From: Demequinaceae bacterium UBA4004
Lineage (GTDB): Bacteria > Actinomycetota > Actinomycetes > Actinomycetales > Demequinaceae
Direction of reading: 5' to 3'
DNA: 14,405 nucleotides
Assembly: GCA_002384765.1 (NCBI GenBank)
Contig: DGBM01000059.1
Span: 2,379 to 16,783, forward strand
This document shows, piece after piece, positions 7,335 to 14,363 of this stretch (position 1 is the stretch's first letter; every line of letters begins with the position of its first letter). Under the pieces are notes generated by a model, which saw nothing but the letters and a program-made list of their open reading frames with translations, was not told the DNA's origin and did no database searches. A program made the translations under genes and the position numbers.

Positions 7335-10300
7335 ATGATCGTGTCGAACGACGACATCCTGTGGTCGGCCAGTGACCTCACCACGGCAGCGGAGTGCGAG
7401 TTTTCCCTGCTCCGTCAGCTCGACGTGAAGCTGGGACGGATCCCAGCGGCCAAGACCGCCCTCGACCCCCTCATGGACCGCATCGCCGAGATCGGCCTTG
7501 AGCACGAAGCCCGTGAGCTGGCCCGGCTCAGCAAGGGTCTGACGCCGTATGACGTGGCGACGGGTCGCGGCGTCTGCGTCATCGACTACCCCAAGCCCTA
7601 CACGCCCGCGCTCCTGGCCGAACGTCGCGACCAGACCCTCGGGGCGCTCGACGCCGGCGCCGACCTGGTCTGCCAGGCGGCGTTCTTCGACGGGGGCTTC
7701 CACGGGTTCGCCGACTTCCTCATCCGCGATGGGGACGCCTACCGCGTCTGCGACGCCAAGCTCTCCCGCCACGAGCGGCCAAAGGCCCTGCTCCAACTCG
7801 CGGCGTACGCCGATCAGCTCACGGCAGCCGGCATCCCGGTAACGGACGACGTCGAGCTGCTGCTCGGCAACGGCCGCCACGTCAGGTTCCCCCTGAGCGA
7901 TCTAGCGCCAGTGTTCCGGGAGCGCCGCGAGCGGCTGCTCGACCTGCTGCACGGACACCAGGCCACTGAGTCGCCCGCCGAGTGGGGGATGCCGGGCGTG
8001 CTCGCCTGCGGCCGCTGCGATGTCTGCAGCGAGGAGGTCGCCGCCGCCAACGACCTGCTGCTCGTCGCCGGGATGCGGATGACCCAACGCCGCAAGCTGA
8101 TGGACGCAGGCATTACCACCATCGACCAGTTGGCAGCGGCCACGTCGGGCGTCGAGGGCATGTCCGCCTCGACGTTCACCACGCTCCATGCACAGGCAGC
8201 GCTCCAGGTCGCCGGTGGCACCGAGGGAGCACCCGTCACCGCCGACGTCTTCTGCCCCGACCACCTCGCCGTGATCCCCGCTCCGTCTCCCGGCGACCTG
8301 TTCTTCGACTTCGAGGGCGACCCGATGTGGAAGGACGGAAGCCCCGACGGGTGGGGCTTGGAGTACCTCTTCGGTGTCACCGAGGTGCCCGAGCCCGGCG
8401 CCGAGTCTCGGTTCACGCCGTTCTGGGCCCACGACAGGGCGCAGGAGAAGCGGGCGCTCGAGGACTTCATCGAGTTTGTCCGGGTCCGCCGCGAGAAGCA
8501 TCCCGACCTGCACGTCTACCACTACGCGGCGTACGAGAAGTCGGCGCTGCTGCGGCTCGCGGCCAAGCATGCGACCTGCGAGGCCGCCGTCGACGAACTG
8601 CTCTCCGCAGGCGTCCTGGTCGACCTTTATGCCGTCGTGCGCGGCGCGATACGGGTCTCCGCACCGTCCTACAGCATCAAGAAGCTCGAGCCCCTCTACA
8701 TGGGCGACGACCTGCGTGAGGGCGACGTGACCGACGCGGCGGCATCGATCGTCGAGTACCACGCCTTCTGCCAGGCCCGGGACCGCGGCGACGCCGAGGG
8801 TGCCGCGAAGCTGCTGGCAGAGATCCGCGACTACAACCGCTACGACTGCGAGAGCACCCGCCGGCTGCGTGACTGGCTGCTCGAGCGGGCCGCCGAGCAC
8901 GGCGTGGCGCCACGCACTGCTGAGGTGGCGGAGCCGAAGCCTTCCGAGCTCGAGCTGACGCCGCTCGAGGTCCAGCTGCGCGAGGGGCTGCCCGAGACGG
9001 GGCGCACCCCAGACGAGCAGGCGCGGGCGATGCTGGCCGCGGCGATCGGCTACAACCGGCGCGAGCACAAGCCGTTCTGGTGGGCCCACTTCGACCGGCT
9101 GTCCTCGGCGCTGGCCGACTGGCGCGATGAGCGCGACGTCTTCGTGGTGGAGTCCGCCGAAGTGATTAAGGACTGGGCGAAGCCGACCCCGCGGTCGAGT
9201 CCGCATCGCCACGTGCGCCTGGTCGGCCACTGGGGTGCGGGCAGCGTGGTGCGCGACGGCGACCAGGTGAGCACCGTCTACGCGAACCCCGTAGATGGAG
9301 CGCACGACGTACCCGCCAACGCATCGCTGGGCTGCTCGCGTAGCGGAGTCTTGGTCGTCTCCCGTGGACACGACCTCGACGGCCGCGACGTCCTGGTGGT
9401 CGACGAGACGCTGACGAAGGACTGTGCGCCCTACGACCAGCTTCCCGACGCCGTCGTTCCCGGGCCGCCGCCAAGCACTGGTGGCATCGACGCGGCCGTC
9501 CAGGAACTCGCCGAGGCGGTGCTCGCGCGCGGGCTACACCCGCAGCCCGGACTCGACGTCCTGCGCCGCACTCCACCCCGCCTCAGTGGGGGAGGACTGC
9601 CGCGCGGTGGGGACTCGGTCGACGACATCTTCGACGCTGTGCGCGCCGTGGACCGCTCGTACTCCGCCATCCAGGGGCCGCCGGGCGCCGGCAAGACGTA
9701 CGTCGGGTCTCATGTCGTGGCGCGGCTGGTGCGCGAGCACGGCTGGAAGGTCGGTGTGGTCGCCCAGGGCCACGCGGTGGTGGAGCACATGCTCGACGCG
9801 ATCGTGCAGGCCGGTGTGCCCGGTTCGGTGGTCGCCAAGAAGGTCGGCGGCATCGGCGCCTCCCGTGCCTGGACCGGGATCAAGGACAGTGGCTACGCGA
9901 AGTTCCTCGAGGAGAACAACGGCGGCTGCGTGGTCGGTGGCACCGCATGGGACTTCGTCAACACCAAGCGGATCGACCGGGACTCGCTGGATCTCCTGGT
10001 CATCGACGAGGCCGGCCAGTTCTCGCTCGCGCACACACTCGCCGTCTCGGTGGCGGCGCACAGGCTGCTCCTGCTCGGTGACCCCCAGCAGCTGCCGCAG
10101 GTCAGCCAGGGCATCCACCCCGAGCCCGTCAACGACTCGGCTCTGGGCTGGCTGATCGGTGAGCACGCAACGCTGCCCGAGGACCTCGGCTACTTCCTCG
10201 ACGTCACCTGGCGGATGCACCCGGACCTGGCCGAGAAGGACTCGAGGCTCTCCTACGAGGGCCGGCTTCGAGCACATCCGCGCACGGCCGAACGCGACCT

Positions 10301-10847
10301 GACAGGCGTGGAGCCCGGCCTGCGCGTCGTCCGCCTCGACCACCAGGACTGTTCGGTCGAGTCCACGGCGGAGGCCAGCGAGGTGGTTCGCCAGGTCGAG
10401 GGCCTGGTCGGTACGCCGTGGACCGCGCCCGACCTCTTCGAGGGAACGCGGCCGTTGATCGCCAAGGACTTCCTCGTCGTCGCGCCCTACAACGCCCAGG
10501 TGCACGCGGTCCGCCGGGCGCTGGACGAGCGTGGCTTCGCCGACGTGCTGGTTGGCACGGTCGACAAGTTCCAGGGCCGAGAAGCAGCCGTCGTCATCGT
10601 GTCGATGACCGCATCGTCGGTCGCCGACGTACCGCGTGGCATTGACTTCTTACTCGACCGCAACCGTGTCAACGTCGCGATCTCACGGGGGCAGTGGCTG
10701 GCTGTCCTCATTCGGAGCGGTCGCTTGACCCAGTTCATGCCGACATCCACAACTGGGTTGCTCCAGCTAGGGGCGTTCGTCGGGCTCTGCGAGTCCGACC
10801 CCCGGGTGTTGTCGGCGACCGGACGTATGATAGTTGCACCGTTGTAG
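7335..10847 (+). CDS. TM0106-family RecB-like nuclease / YprB-like RNase H fold / SF1 helicase fusion
   Basis: I chose the ATG at 7335 because GAAGGGA (7322-7328) precedes it; the frame is open back to 7212 without such a site. The 1170 residues have three parts. The first is a RecB-type PD-(D/E)xK nuclease with GFAD (D127), D140-A-K142 and a Gln-containing helix near 156. A Cys at 21 and a C225-x2-C228-x2-C231 cluster suggest the iron-sulfur clasp known from AddB and Cas4. The second is a YprB-like RNase H fold, with D325-F-E327 and YDCE (D504). The third is an SF1 (UvrD/Upf1-like) helicase: Walker A GPPGAGKT (K787), DEAGQ (D891), LLGDPQQLPQ, a WRMHP motif, VDKFQGREA and NRVNVAISR. All helicase motifs are intact. 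The family is usually annotated as a putative nuclease-helicase. Its position in a defence island implies degradation or processing of invading nucleic acid, but its substrate is unknown. The next gene begins 91 bases downstream. Confidence 0.9.
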   Translation: MIVSNDDILWSASDLTTAAECEFSLLRQLDVKLGRIPAAKTALDPLMDRIAEIGLEHEARELARLSKGLTPYDVATGRGVCVIDYPKPYTPALLAERRDQTLGALDAGADLVCQAAFFDGGFHGFADFLIRDGDAYRVCDAKLSRHERPKALLQLAAYADQLTAAGIPVTDDVELLLGNGRHVRFPLSDLAPVFRERRERLLDLLHGHQATESPAEWGMPGVLACGRCDVCSEEVAAANDLLLVAGMRMTQRRKLMDAGITTIDQLAAATSGVEGMSASTFTTLHAQAALQVAGGTEGAPVTADVFCPDHLAVIPAPSPGDLFFDFEGDPMWKDGSPDGWGLEYLFGVTEVPEPGAESRFTPFWAHDRAQEKRALEDFIEFVRVRREKHPDLHVYHYAAYEKSALLRLAAKHATCEAAVDELLSAGVLVDLYAVVRGAIRVSAPSYSIKKLEPLYMGDDLREGDVTDAAASIVEYHAFCQARDRGDAEGAAKLLAEIRDYNRYDCESTRRLRDWLLERAAEHGVAPRTAEVAEPKPSELELTPLEVQLREGLPETGRTPDEQARAMLAAAIGYNRREHKPFWWAHFDRLSSALADWRDERDVFVVESAEVIKDWAKPTPRSSPHRHVRLVGHWGAGSVVRDGDQVSTVYANPVDGAHDVPANASLGCSRSGVLVVSRGHDLDGRDVLVVDETLTKDCAPYDQLPDAVVPGPPPSTGGIDAAVQELAEAVLARGLHPQPGLDVLRRTPPRLSGGGLPRGGDSVDDIFDAVRAVDRSYSAIQGPPGAGKTYVGSHVVARLVREHGWKVGVVAQGHAVVEHMLDAIVQAGVPGSVVAKKVGGIGASRAWTGIKDSGYAKFLEENNGGCVVGGTAWDFVNTKRIDRDSLDLLVIDEAGQFSLAHTLAVSVAAHRLLLLGDPQQLPQVSQGIHPEPVNDSALGWLIGEHATLPEDLGYFLDVTWRMHPDLAEKDSRLSYEGRLRAHPRTAERDLTGVEPGLRVVRLDHQDCSVESTAEASEVVRQVEGLVGTPWTAPDLFEGTRPLIAKDFLVVAPYNAQVHAVRRALDERGFADVLVGTVDKFQGREAAVVIVSMTASSVADVPRGIDFLLDRNRVNVAISRGQWLAVLIRSGRLTQFMPTSTTGLLQLGAFVGLCESDPRVLSATGRMIVAPL

Positions 10848-10938
10848 TTCGTGGGGAAGCGATCTGGAGCGGTTGGCCGTCCGGGACCTCCGGGGGCCCG
10901 TGCTGACCGAAGCCTCCGGGCGCGAACCAGGAACCCAC

Positions 10939-11979
10939 ATGTCCTACACAGCCTCACTTCTTGCAGATGTCCGCGCCCAACTGGCCCCCGACGATGCCGT
11001 CATCAAGGAGGCACGCCAGCGCCGAGACGCCGTCCGCGCGGCGGCTGCGTCCTTCTTCGGTGCCCTGCGCGGCTTCAACTCCGGCTCCCTGGCCCACGGC
11101 ACCGCGAACTGTCCCGTGCACCAGCGCGACAAGGGTCTCGACGCTGACTGCGGCGTGGTCCTAAACCGGGTCCACCACCCCTACCTCGGACCGGACGCGG
11201 AGTCCAAGGAAGGCCCGCGCAACATCGTCGAACAGATGCGGGCGCACCTGGAGAAGCGAGTGCGTGAGAAGTACCCGAAGGCCACGTTCAAGGTCACCAA
11301 GAGGGCCATCCTGGTCACCGTCCACGAGCCTCTGCCGAGCGGTGAGGACCCCACAGTCGACATTGTGGTCGCATTGACCCGCAAGGACGCTCCCGGGCTG
11401 TGGATCCCGAACACCGAGGCGAACCGGTGGGATCCCTCCCACCCCGAGAAGCACACCGAGTTGCTGACCGACGAGCCGAAGTCGCGCCGCGTGACGCGGG
11501 CTCGCGCCATCCGACTGGCGAAGGCAGAGAACAAGCGCACCGAGACCCCGCCGCTTTGCTCGTTCAACGTCGAGGCGTTCGGCACCATGTTCGTCAGCAC
11601 GGGCATGAGCGAGCCCCAGGCGCTCCTGGCGATCTGGCGCGAAGGTGCCGCTGACCTGCGCAGGAGGCTGACCCCGGACCCGGCTGGTGTCTCCGCAGCG
11701 ATCAAGGTCGAAGACCGCCAGCGTGCCATCGACCGCCTCCAGGATGCAGCTGACCGCCTTGAGATGGCCCTGTCGCGGGACTGGGACGAGGCCTGGGTCC
11801 GCACCAAGTTGCAACCGCTGTGGCCGGACTTCATCGCCACCAATGCTGGTGGAGTCACGAAGGCCAGGCTCGCAGCGAGCCTCCAGTCCGGCTCTAAGGT
11901 GAGCGTCACCTCGGCCGGGGCGCTCACCACGGGCGCAGGCATGGCGTTAAAGAGCCCGCGGTCCTTCGGGACGCCGTAG
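10939..11979 (+). CDS. CD-NTase-like nucleotidyltransferase (CBASS signal synthase)
   Basis: The start at 10939 follows AGGAA (10929-10933); an earlier in-frame ATG at 10834 lies inside the preceding gene and lacks a site. The product has 346 residues. The nucleotidyltransferase core is clear: FNSGSLAHGTAN with G49-S50, LDADCGVVL with D68 and D70, and TVDIVVAL with D141 as the third metal ligand. A WDPSHPEKHTELL segment follows about 60 residues later, as in the OAS-like CD-NTases that make cyclic di- or trinucleotides after phage infection. The C-terminal half is helical. The next gene starts three bases after the stop and is E2-like, which supports CBASS over a housekeeping nucleotidyltransferase. 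The cyclic product cannot be told from sequence by eye. All three catalytic Asp residues are present, so the enzyme looks functional. Confidence 0.82.
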   Translation: MSYTASLLADVRAQLAPDDAVIKEARQRRDAVRAAAASFFGALRGFNSGSLAHGTANCPVHQRDKGLDADCGVVLNRVHHPYLGPDAESKEGPRNIVEQMRAHLEKRVREKYPKATFKVTKRAILVTVHEPLPSGEDPTVDIVVALTRKDAPGLWIPNTEANRWDPSHPEKHTELLTDEPKSRRVTRARAIRLAKAENKRTETPPLCSFNVEAFGTMFVSTGMSEPQALLAIWREGAADLRRRLTPDPAGVSAAIKVEDRQRAIDRLQDAADRLEMALSRDWDEAWVRTKLQPLWPDFIATNAGGVTKARLAASLQSGSKVSVTSAGALTTGAGMALKSPRSFGTP

Positions 11980-11982
11980 GCC

Positions 11983-12477
11983 ATGCGTCCCCCGCGCCGC
12001 CAGACCTCGTGGCTCGAGGACTTCCCGCGCCGTCTGCGTCTCGTGCAGCCGGCGTTCGCGGCGTATCCCGGACTGACCTACAAGCGATGCCAACGCCAAG
12101 AAGGCGCCGTATACGTCTATCAAGTCAAGCTCGAGGTTCCCGGGTATGAGCCGCGCCGGGTCAGCGTCGAGTTCCACGCTGGGCGGCCCAACACGTCACG
12201 GGTCTACGCCGATGGCCCTGCGAGCCGCGACGCATCGCCCCACCGGTACGGCGAGCGGGGCCGGCGTCGCCTGTGCATCTGGTACCCCAGCGACCCACCC
12301 GACCAGCGATGGGTGCCAGAAGACGGGCTGCTGGCACTGTGCGCCATGATCGCCGTGCACCTGTTCAAGGAGGCCTACTGGCGCGAGCACGACCAGTGGC
12401 TCGGCGACGAGTTCCCTCACGCTGAGCTCACCCACCACGACGCCCGCCAAGGCGCGCAGGAGGAGAACTCAAAGTGA
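11983..12477 (+). CDS. E2-like ubiquitin-conjugating-fold protein of a short type II CBASS
   Basis: This 164-residue protein begins three bases after the CD-NTase stop and ends in a GTGA overlap with the next gene, so it sits in the middle of a tight operon. The pattern matches bacterial E2-like CBASS proteins: H87, then RRRLCIWYP with the candidate catalytic C98, then a Trp and a long helix (LLALCAMIAVHLFKEAYW), and a WLGDEFPH ending like the usual W-x-G-x-E-x-PH. In long type II CBASS an E1-E2 fusion (Cap2) attaches the CD-NTase tail to targets and primes it, and a JAB protease reverses this. Here no E1 or JAB gene is visible, which is the short form. How E2-only proteins are charged is known in only some systems; here it is open. 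The identification is by motif, not by search. Confidence 0.7.
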   Translation: MRPPRRQTSWLEDFPRRLRLVQPAFAAYPGLTYKRCQRQEGAVYVYQVKLEVPGYEPRRVSVEFHAGRPNTSRVYADGPASRDASPHRYGERGRRRLCIWYPSDPPDQRWVPEDGLLALCAMIAVHLFKEAYWREHDQWLGDEFPHAELTHHDARQGAQEENSK

Positions 12478-13119
12478 CGCAGGCAACCGTGGCCCTCACC
12501 ATCCCTGAACGCGCACCAGAGCCGACGAACGCCCATGTCGGGCACGTCGGCCCCAAGCCGCCACCTGCGCCGGAGCCCCAGTCGGACGGCTCGTCGAGCC
12601 TGGTCCTGGCAGCGCTGCTCTCGGGTGCAGTGGTTGCTGCGCTCATCGCGGCAGCTGTGAACACCGCACTAGCAAGGCGCAAGAGCTTGGAGGAGGAGCG
12701 GGCCCGCGTGCGCACGGTCTTCGCGGAGGCGTTCGAGGCGGTCTCGGCCTACAAGGAGTTCCCGTACGCCATCCGGCGCCGGCGCGCGGACGCTCCGGCC
12801 GAGGAGCGGGTCCGGCTTTCCGAGGAGCTCCGGAAGGTGCAGACCCGGCTGACCTACTACCTCGCCTGGACGCGCGCTGAGTCCCAAGCGGTCGGAGATG
12901 CCTATGAGGCGCTGGTGACCGAGCTTCGCCGGTTGGCCGGTGGCGCCTGCCGGGACGTGGTTGGCCGAGCCCATCACCGCGGACCGCGAGATGAACATGG
13001 GGCCGCAACTGGTGGATCTCTCGACGCTGGCGGACCCAGAGCACGCCTACACGCAGGCCGCTCAGACCTACCTGAGCGCATACCTCAAGTTCGGCCGCCT
13101 CTGGCGCCGCTCGGGATGA
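12474..13119 (+). pseudogene. Single-pass membrane protein, likely CBASS effector, frameshifted near 12957
   Basis: A GTG start overlaps the E2 stop by four bases, after an AGGAGGAG ribosome-binding site. The N-terminus is Pro-rich and probably disordered (to residue 42). A hydrophobic helix covers about 43-66, followed by positive charges (RRK). A helical cytoplasmic region comes next, with an EFPYAIRRRR motif at about residue 97 and a second Tyr/Trp-rich part. The frame breaks near codon 162: reading one base further gives WLAEPITADREMNMGP and then YLSAYLKFGRLWRRSG, ending at 13119, for a repaired length of 214 residues. As read, translation would run on to 13154 with a nonsense tail. No known effector domain (SAVED, patatin, NucC, TIR) is visible. 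By operon position, and by analogy with membrane effectors of CBASS, I infer that it damages the membrane on cyclic-nucleotide binding. I recall similar uncharacterised proteins in actinobacteria but cannot name a family. Confidence 0.6.
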
Positions 13120-13510
13120 CGTCGCAGGCGCGTCCTAACAGGCGCCAACGATGACTCATCGACTGATGACGCGTGTCCAGAAGGTGCTCACCCGGGGCAT
13201 CGCTTCACGATGGATCTGCAGCCGCCCTCTAACGGCATGTCCCAACGGATCACGTACCAGGTCTCGCCAGATCCGCACGATTGGGCATCACGTCGAGCGC
13301 CGTGAGCGATTCGCGTATGAATGCGACGACGAAGTGCCGTCCTGACCTGGGGAAACAACTCCCGCTGGAACTGGCAGGGACGGGGGTTGATGAGGCGGGA
13401 TAAGCGGGGGAGCGGAGCGCCCAACCAGCGGCTAGATCCATCGCTTCGCGGAATGTACGAACGGTTGGACCTTCTCCTGTTCATTTCAGGGCGGGGCGAG
13501 GCGCATGACG
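13120..13510. other. Stretch of about 390 bases without a confident gene
   Basis: After the CBASS cassette the DNA holds only short frames. Two tiny + strand frames overlap by four bases: 13210-13305, starting MDLQPPSNGMSQRITYQ, and 13302-13403, ending LPLELAGTGVDEAG. Each looks mildly protein-like, but neither has a good ribosome-binding site and neither matches a family I know. They may be debris of older genes. No RNA gene is seen. Confidence 0.4.
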
Positions 13511-13547
13511 CACCCGTCGGCGTCCCGGATAGGGACGCCGACGGGTG
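13511..13547 (-). terminator. Strong perfect hairpin, terminator of the MMPL remnant
   Basis: A perfect 16-base-pair stem (13511-13526 with 13532-13547) encloses the 5-base loop GGATA. It begins 14 bases after the stop of the reverse-strand MMPL remnant (TGA at 13564-13562 on the - strand), which is where that gene's terminator is expected. There is no T-run on either side; G+C-rich actinobacterial terminators often lack one. It could also act on the + strand, behind the CBASS cassette. Confidence 0.6.
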
Positions 13548-13561
13548 GGCAGGGTGTGTTG

Positions 13562-13738
13562 TCAGCGGCCGACGAGCTTCTCGGACGGGGCACCCACCTC
13601 GGCCTGCTCGGCGGGAGACCGCTGCTGGCGTCCGTCCTCGGAGTGCTCAAGCGACAGGTGCGGCAGCACACGGTCGAGTCAGGTGGGCAACCACCAGTTC
13701 GCCTTGCCGAGCAGCGCCATGGTGGCGGGGACGAGGGC
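13562..13738 (-). pseudogene. MMPL-family transporter, C-terminal remnant
   Basis: The - strand from 13738 reads ALVPATMALLGKANWWLPT, a stop codon where Trp is expected, then LDRVLPHLSLEHSED. This is the characteristic end of MMPL/RND transporters of actinobacteria, which export lipids or drugs across the inner membrane. A further frame change gives a plausible tail (QQRSPAEQAEVGAPSEKLVGR in two parts) and the natural stop at 13562-13564. The other roughly 700 residues are missing: the similarity stops at the palindrome at 13732-13743, where an unrelated fragment in the opposite direction begins. The gene is dead. It shows that ordinary chromosomal genes were once here. Confidence 0.65.
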
Positions 13739-13955
13739 CCTCGGTGCCGACCACGTCGTCGACTACACACGAGAGGACTTCGCCGACGGCACCCACACCT
13801 ACGACCTCATCCTCGACCTTGCCGGCAACTGCACGCTCTCCCGCCTGCGAGAAGCGCTCAGGCCGAGCGGCACGCTCGTCATCGTCGGCGGAGAGGAAAG
13901 GAGGCAAATGGACAGGCGGGTTCGGTCGATCACTGCGGGCTCCACTCTTCTCTCC
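13737..13955 (+). pseudogene. MDR-family (quinone oxidoreductase-like) dehydrogenase fragment
   Basis: The frame from 13737 reads ALGADHVVDYTREDFADG, then YDLILDLAGNCTLSRLREAL and RPSGTLVIVGGE, which is the NADP-binding half of zinc-independent medium-chain dehydrogenases. After GGE one extra base breaks the frame; the next frame continues with GGKWTGGFGRSLRAPLFS, as in intact homologues, to about 13955. The N-terminal catalytic half and the C-terminus are missing. The fragment begins exactly where the reverse MMPL remnant ends. It is a truncated, frameshifted relic with no expected activity. Confidence 0.7.
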
Positions 13956-14077
13956 GACGCCACCCTCGACGGAATCGTCCAGGCGCTCCTCACGGCGGGC
14001 GCCATACTCCTGGCGACGCGAGGCGTTGTCAGTGGCGTGGTGCCCGTGGGGCGCAGCGATTTGAAAGTCGAACGACG

Positions 14078-14146
14078 TTTCCGCCCACCCATCGGGGCCT
14101 GCCTGCGCAGGGCCGGAGACTTGAAGGTGGGCGGAAAGTGGGCGGA
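14078..14146. repeat. Inverted and direct repeats near the attachment site
   Basis: TTTCCGCCCACC (14078-14089) is exactly inverted at 14126-14137, 36 bases apart. GTGGGCGGA occurs at 14127-14135 and again at 14138-14146, an 11-base step, close to one DNA turn. A palindrome CCTGCGCAGG (14102-14111) lies between the arms. Such spaced repeats next to a tRNA attachment core resemble integrase or excisionase arm sites, but no protein is known here to bind them. Confidence 0.45.
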
Positions 14147-14168
14147 TTTGGCCGCAGATCGAGTCAGC

Positions 14169-14243
14169 CAGTGTCAAACGGTGAAGTCGTACGTGTGGCG
14201 TTTGCGCAGGTCATCCGTCAGAAACGTCAAACAGTGTCAAGCG
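14169..14243 (+). repeat. Direct repeat of CAGTGTCAAACG type
   Basis: CAGTGTCAAACG (14169-14180) recurs at 14232-14243 with one mismatch (CAGTGTCAAGCG). The related core GTCAAAC is also at 14226-14232, and its inverse GTTTG lies near 14200. The set lies within 110 bases of the tRNA fragment and may be integrase arm-type sites. Confidence 0.4.
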
Positions 14244-14274
14244 ACGACCGGCGCTCAGTGCACTACGGGTGTAT

Positions 14275-14310
14275 CCCAGAGGTCGCAGGTTCAAATCCTG
14301 CCCCCGCTAC
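14275..14310 (+). tRNA. 3' half of initiator tRNA-Met gene (attachment-site remnant)
   Basis: From 14275 the sequence matches the end of a bacterial initiator tRNA. It has the CCCAG anticodon-stem strand with the three C's of the fMet G-C pairs, the variable loop AGGTC, the T arm (stem GCAGG 14285-14289, loop TTCAAAT 14290-14296, stem CCTGC 14297-14301), the acceptor strand CCCCGCT (14302-14308) and discriminator A14309. CCA is not encoded. The 5' half (acceptor, D arm, anticodon) is absent: the preceding bases do not form the needed stems. A 3' tRNA half followed by the tRNA's own terminator is the hallmark of the distal end of an element that integrated at the tRNA. The identity as fMet is by memory of the sequence pattern. 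Confidence 0.65.
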
Positions 14311-14318
14311 TGATAACT

Positions 14319-14363
14319 GGCCCGTGACCTGCGGAAACGCAGGTCACGGGTCACTCGTTATTT
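14319..14363 (+). terminator. Intrinsic terminator after the tRNA-fMet 3' end
   Basis: A perfect 13-base-pair stem (14321-14333 with 14338-14350) closed by a GAAA tetraloop can be extended by a G-U and a G-C pair. It is followed by a T-rich tail (TCGTTATTT). It starts about ten bases after the tRNA end, as expected for the native terminator of a tRNA gene. Confidence 0.8.

Larger units (their letters stand above)
13956..14274. other. Gene-poor right margin of the element, with repeats
   Basis: I see no convincing gene in about 320 bases between the MDR relic and the tRNA fragment. One frame (about 13956-14040, DATLDGIVQALLTAGAILLA) is hydrophobic but has no start. From 14078 on, the DNA holds several short direct and inverted repeats, listed separately, as expected beside an integrase attachment site. 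Confidence 0.45.

Noticed and set aside
7902..9371. Long antisense open frame (489 codons) opposite the TM0106-type gene
   Set aside because: It is a codon-bias shadow: Arg/Val/Gly/Leu-rich without domain motifs, opposite a gene with complete catalytic motifs, and without a ribosome-binding site.
9534..10505. Antisense open frame of 323 codons opposite the helicase domain
   Set aside because: It lies opposite intact helicase motifs, has low-complexity composition and no recognisable motif; it is a high-G+C artefact.
10834..10938. Upstream ATG at 10834 as the CD-NTase start
   Set aside because: It overlaps the end of the preceding gene, adds 35 non-conserved residues and has no ribosome-binding site, while 10939 has AGGAA at the right distance.
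14240..14310. Complete tRNA gene at the right edge
   Set aside because: The bases AGCGACG at 14240-14246 pair with five of seven acceptor positions, but no proper D arm or anticodon stem-loop can be drawn; only the 3' half is genuine.
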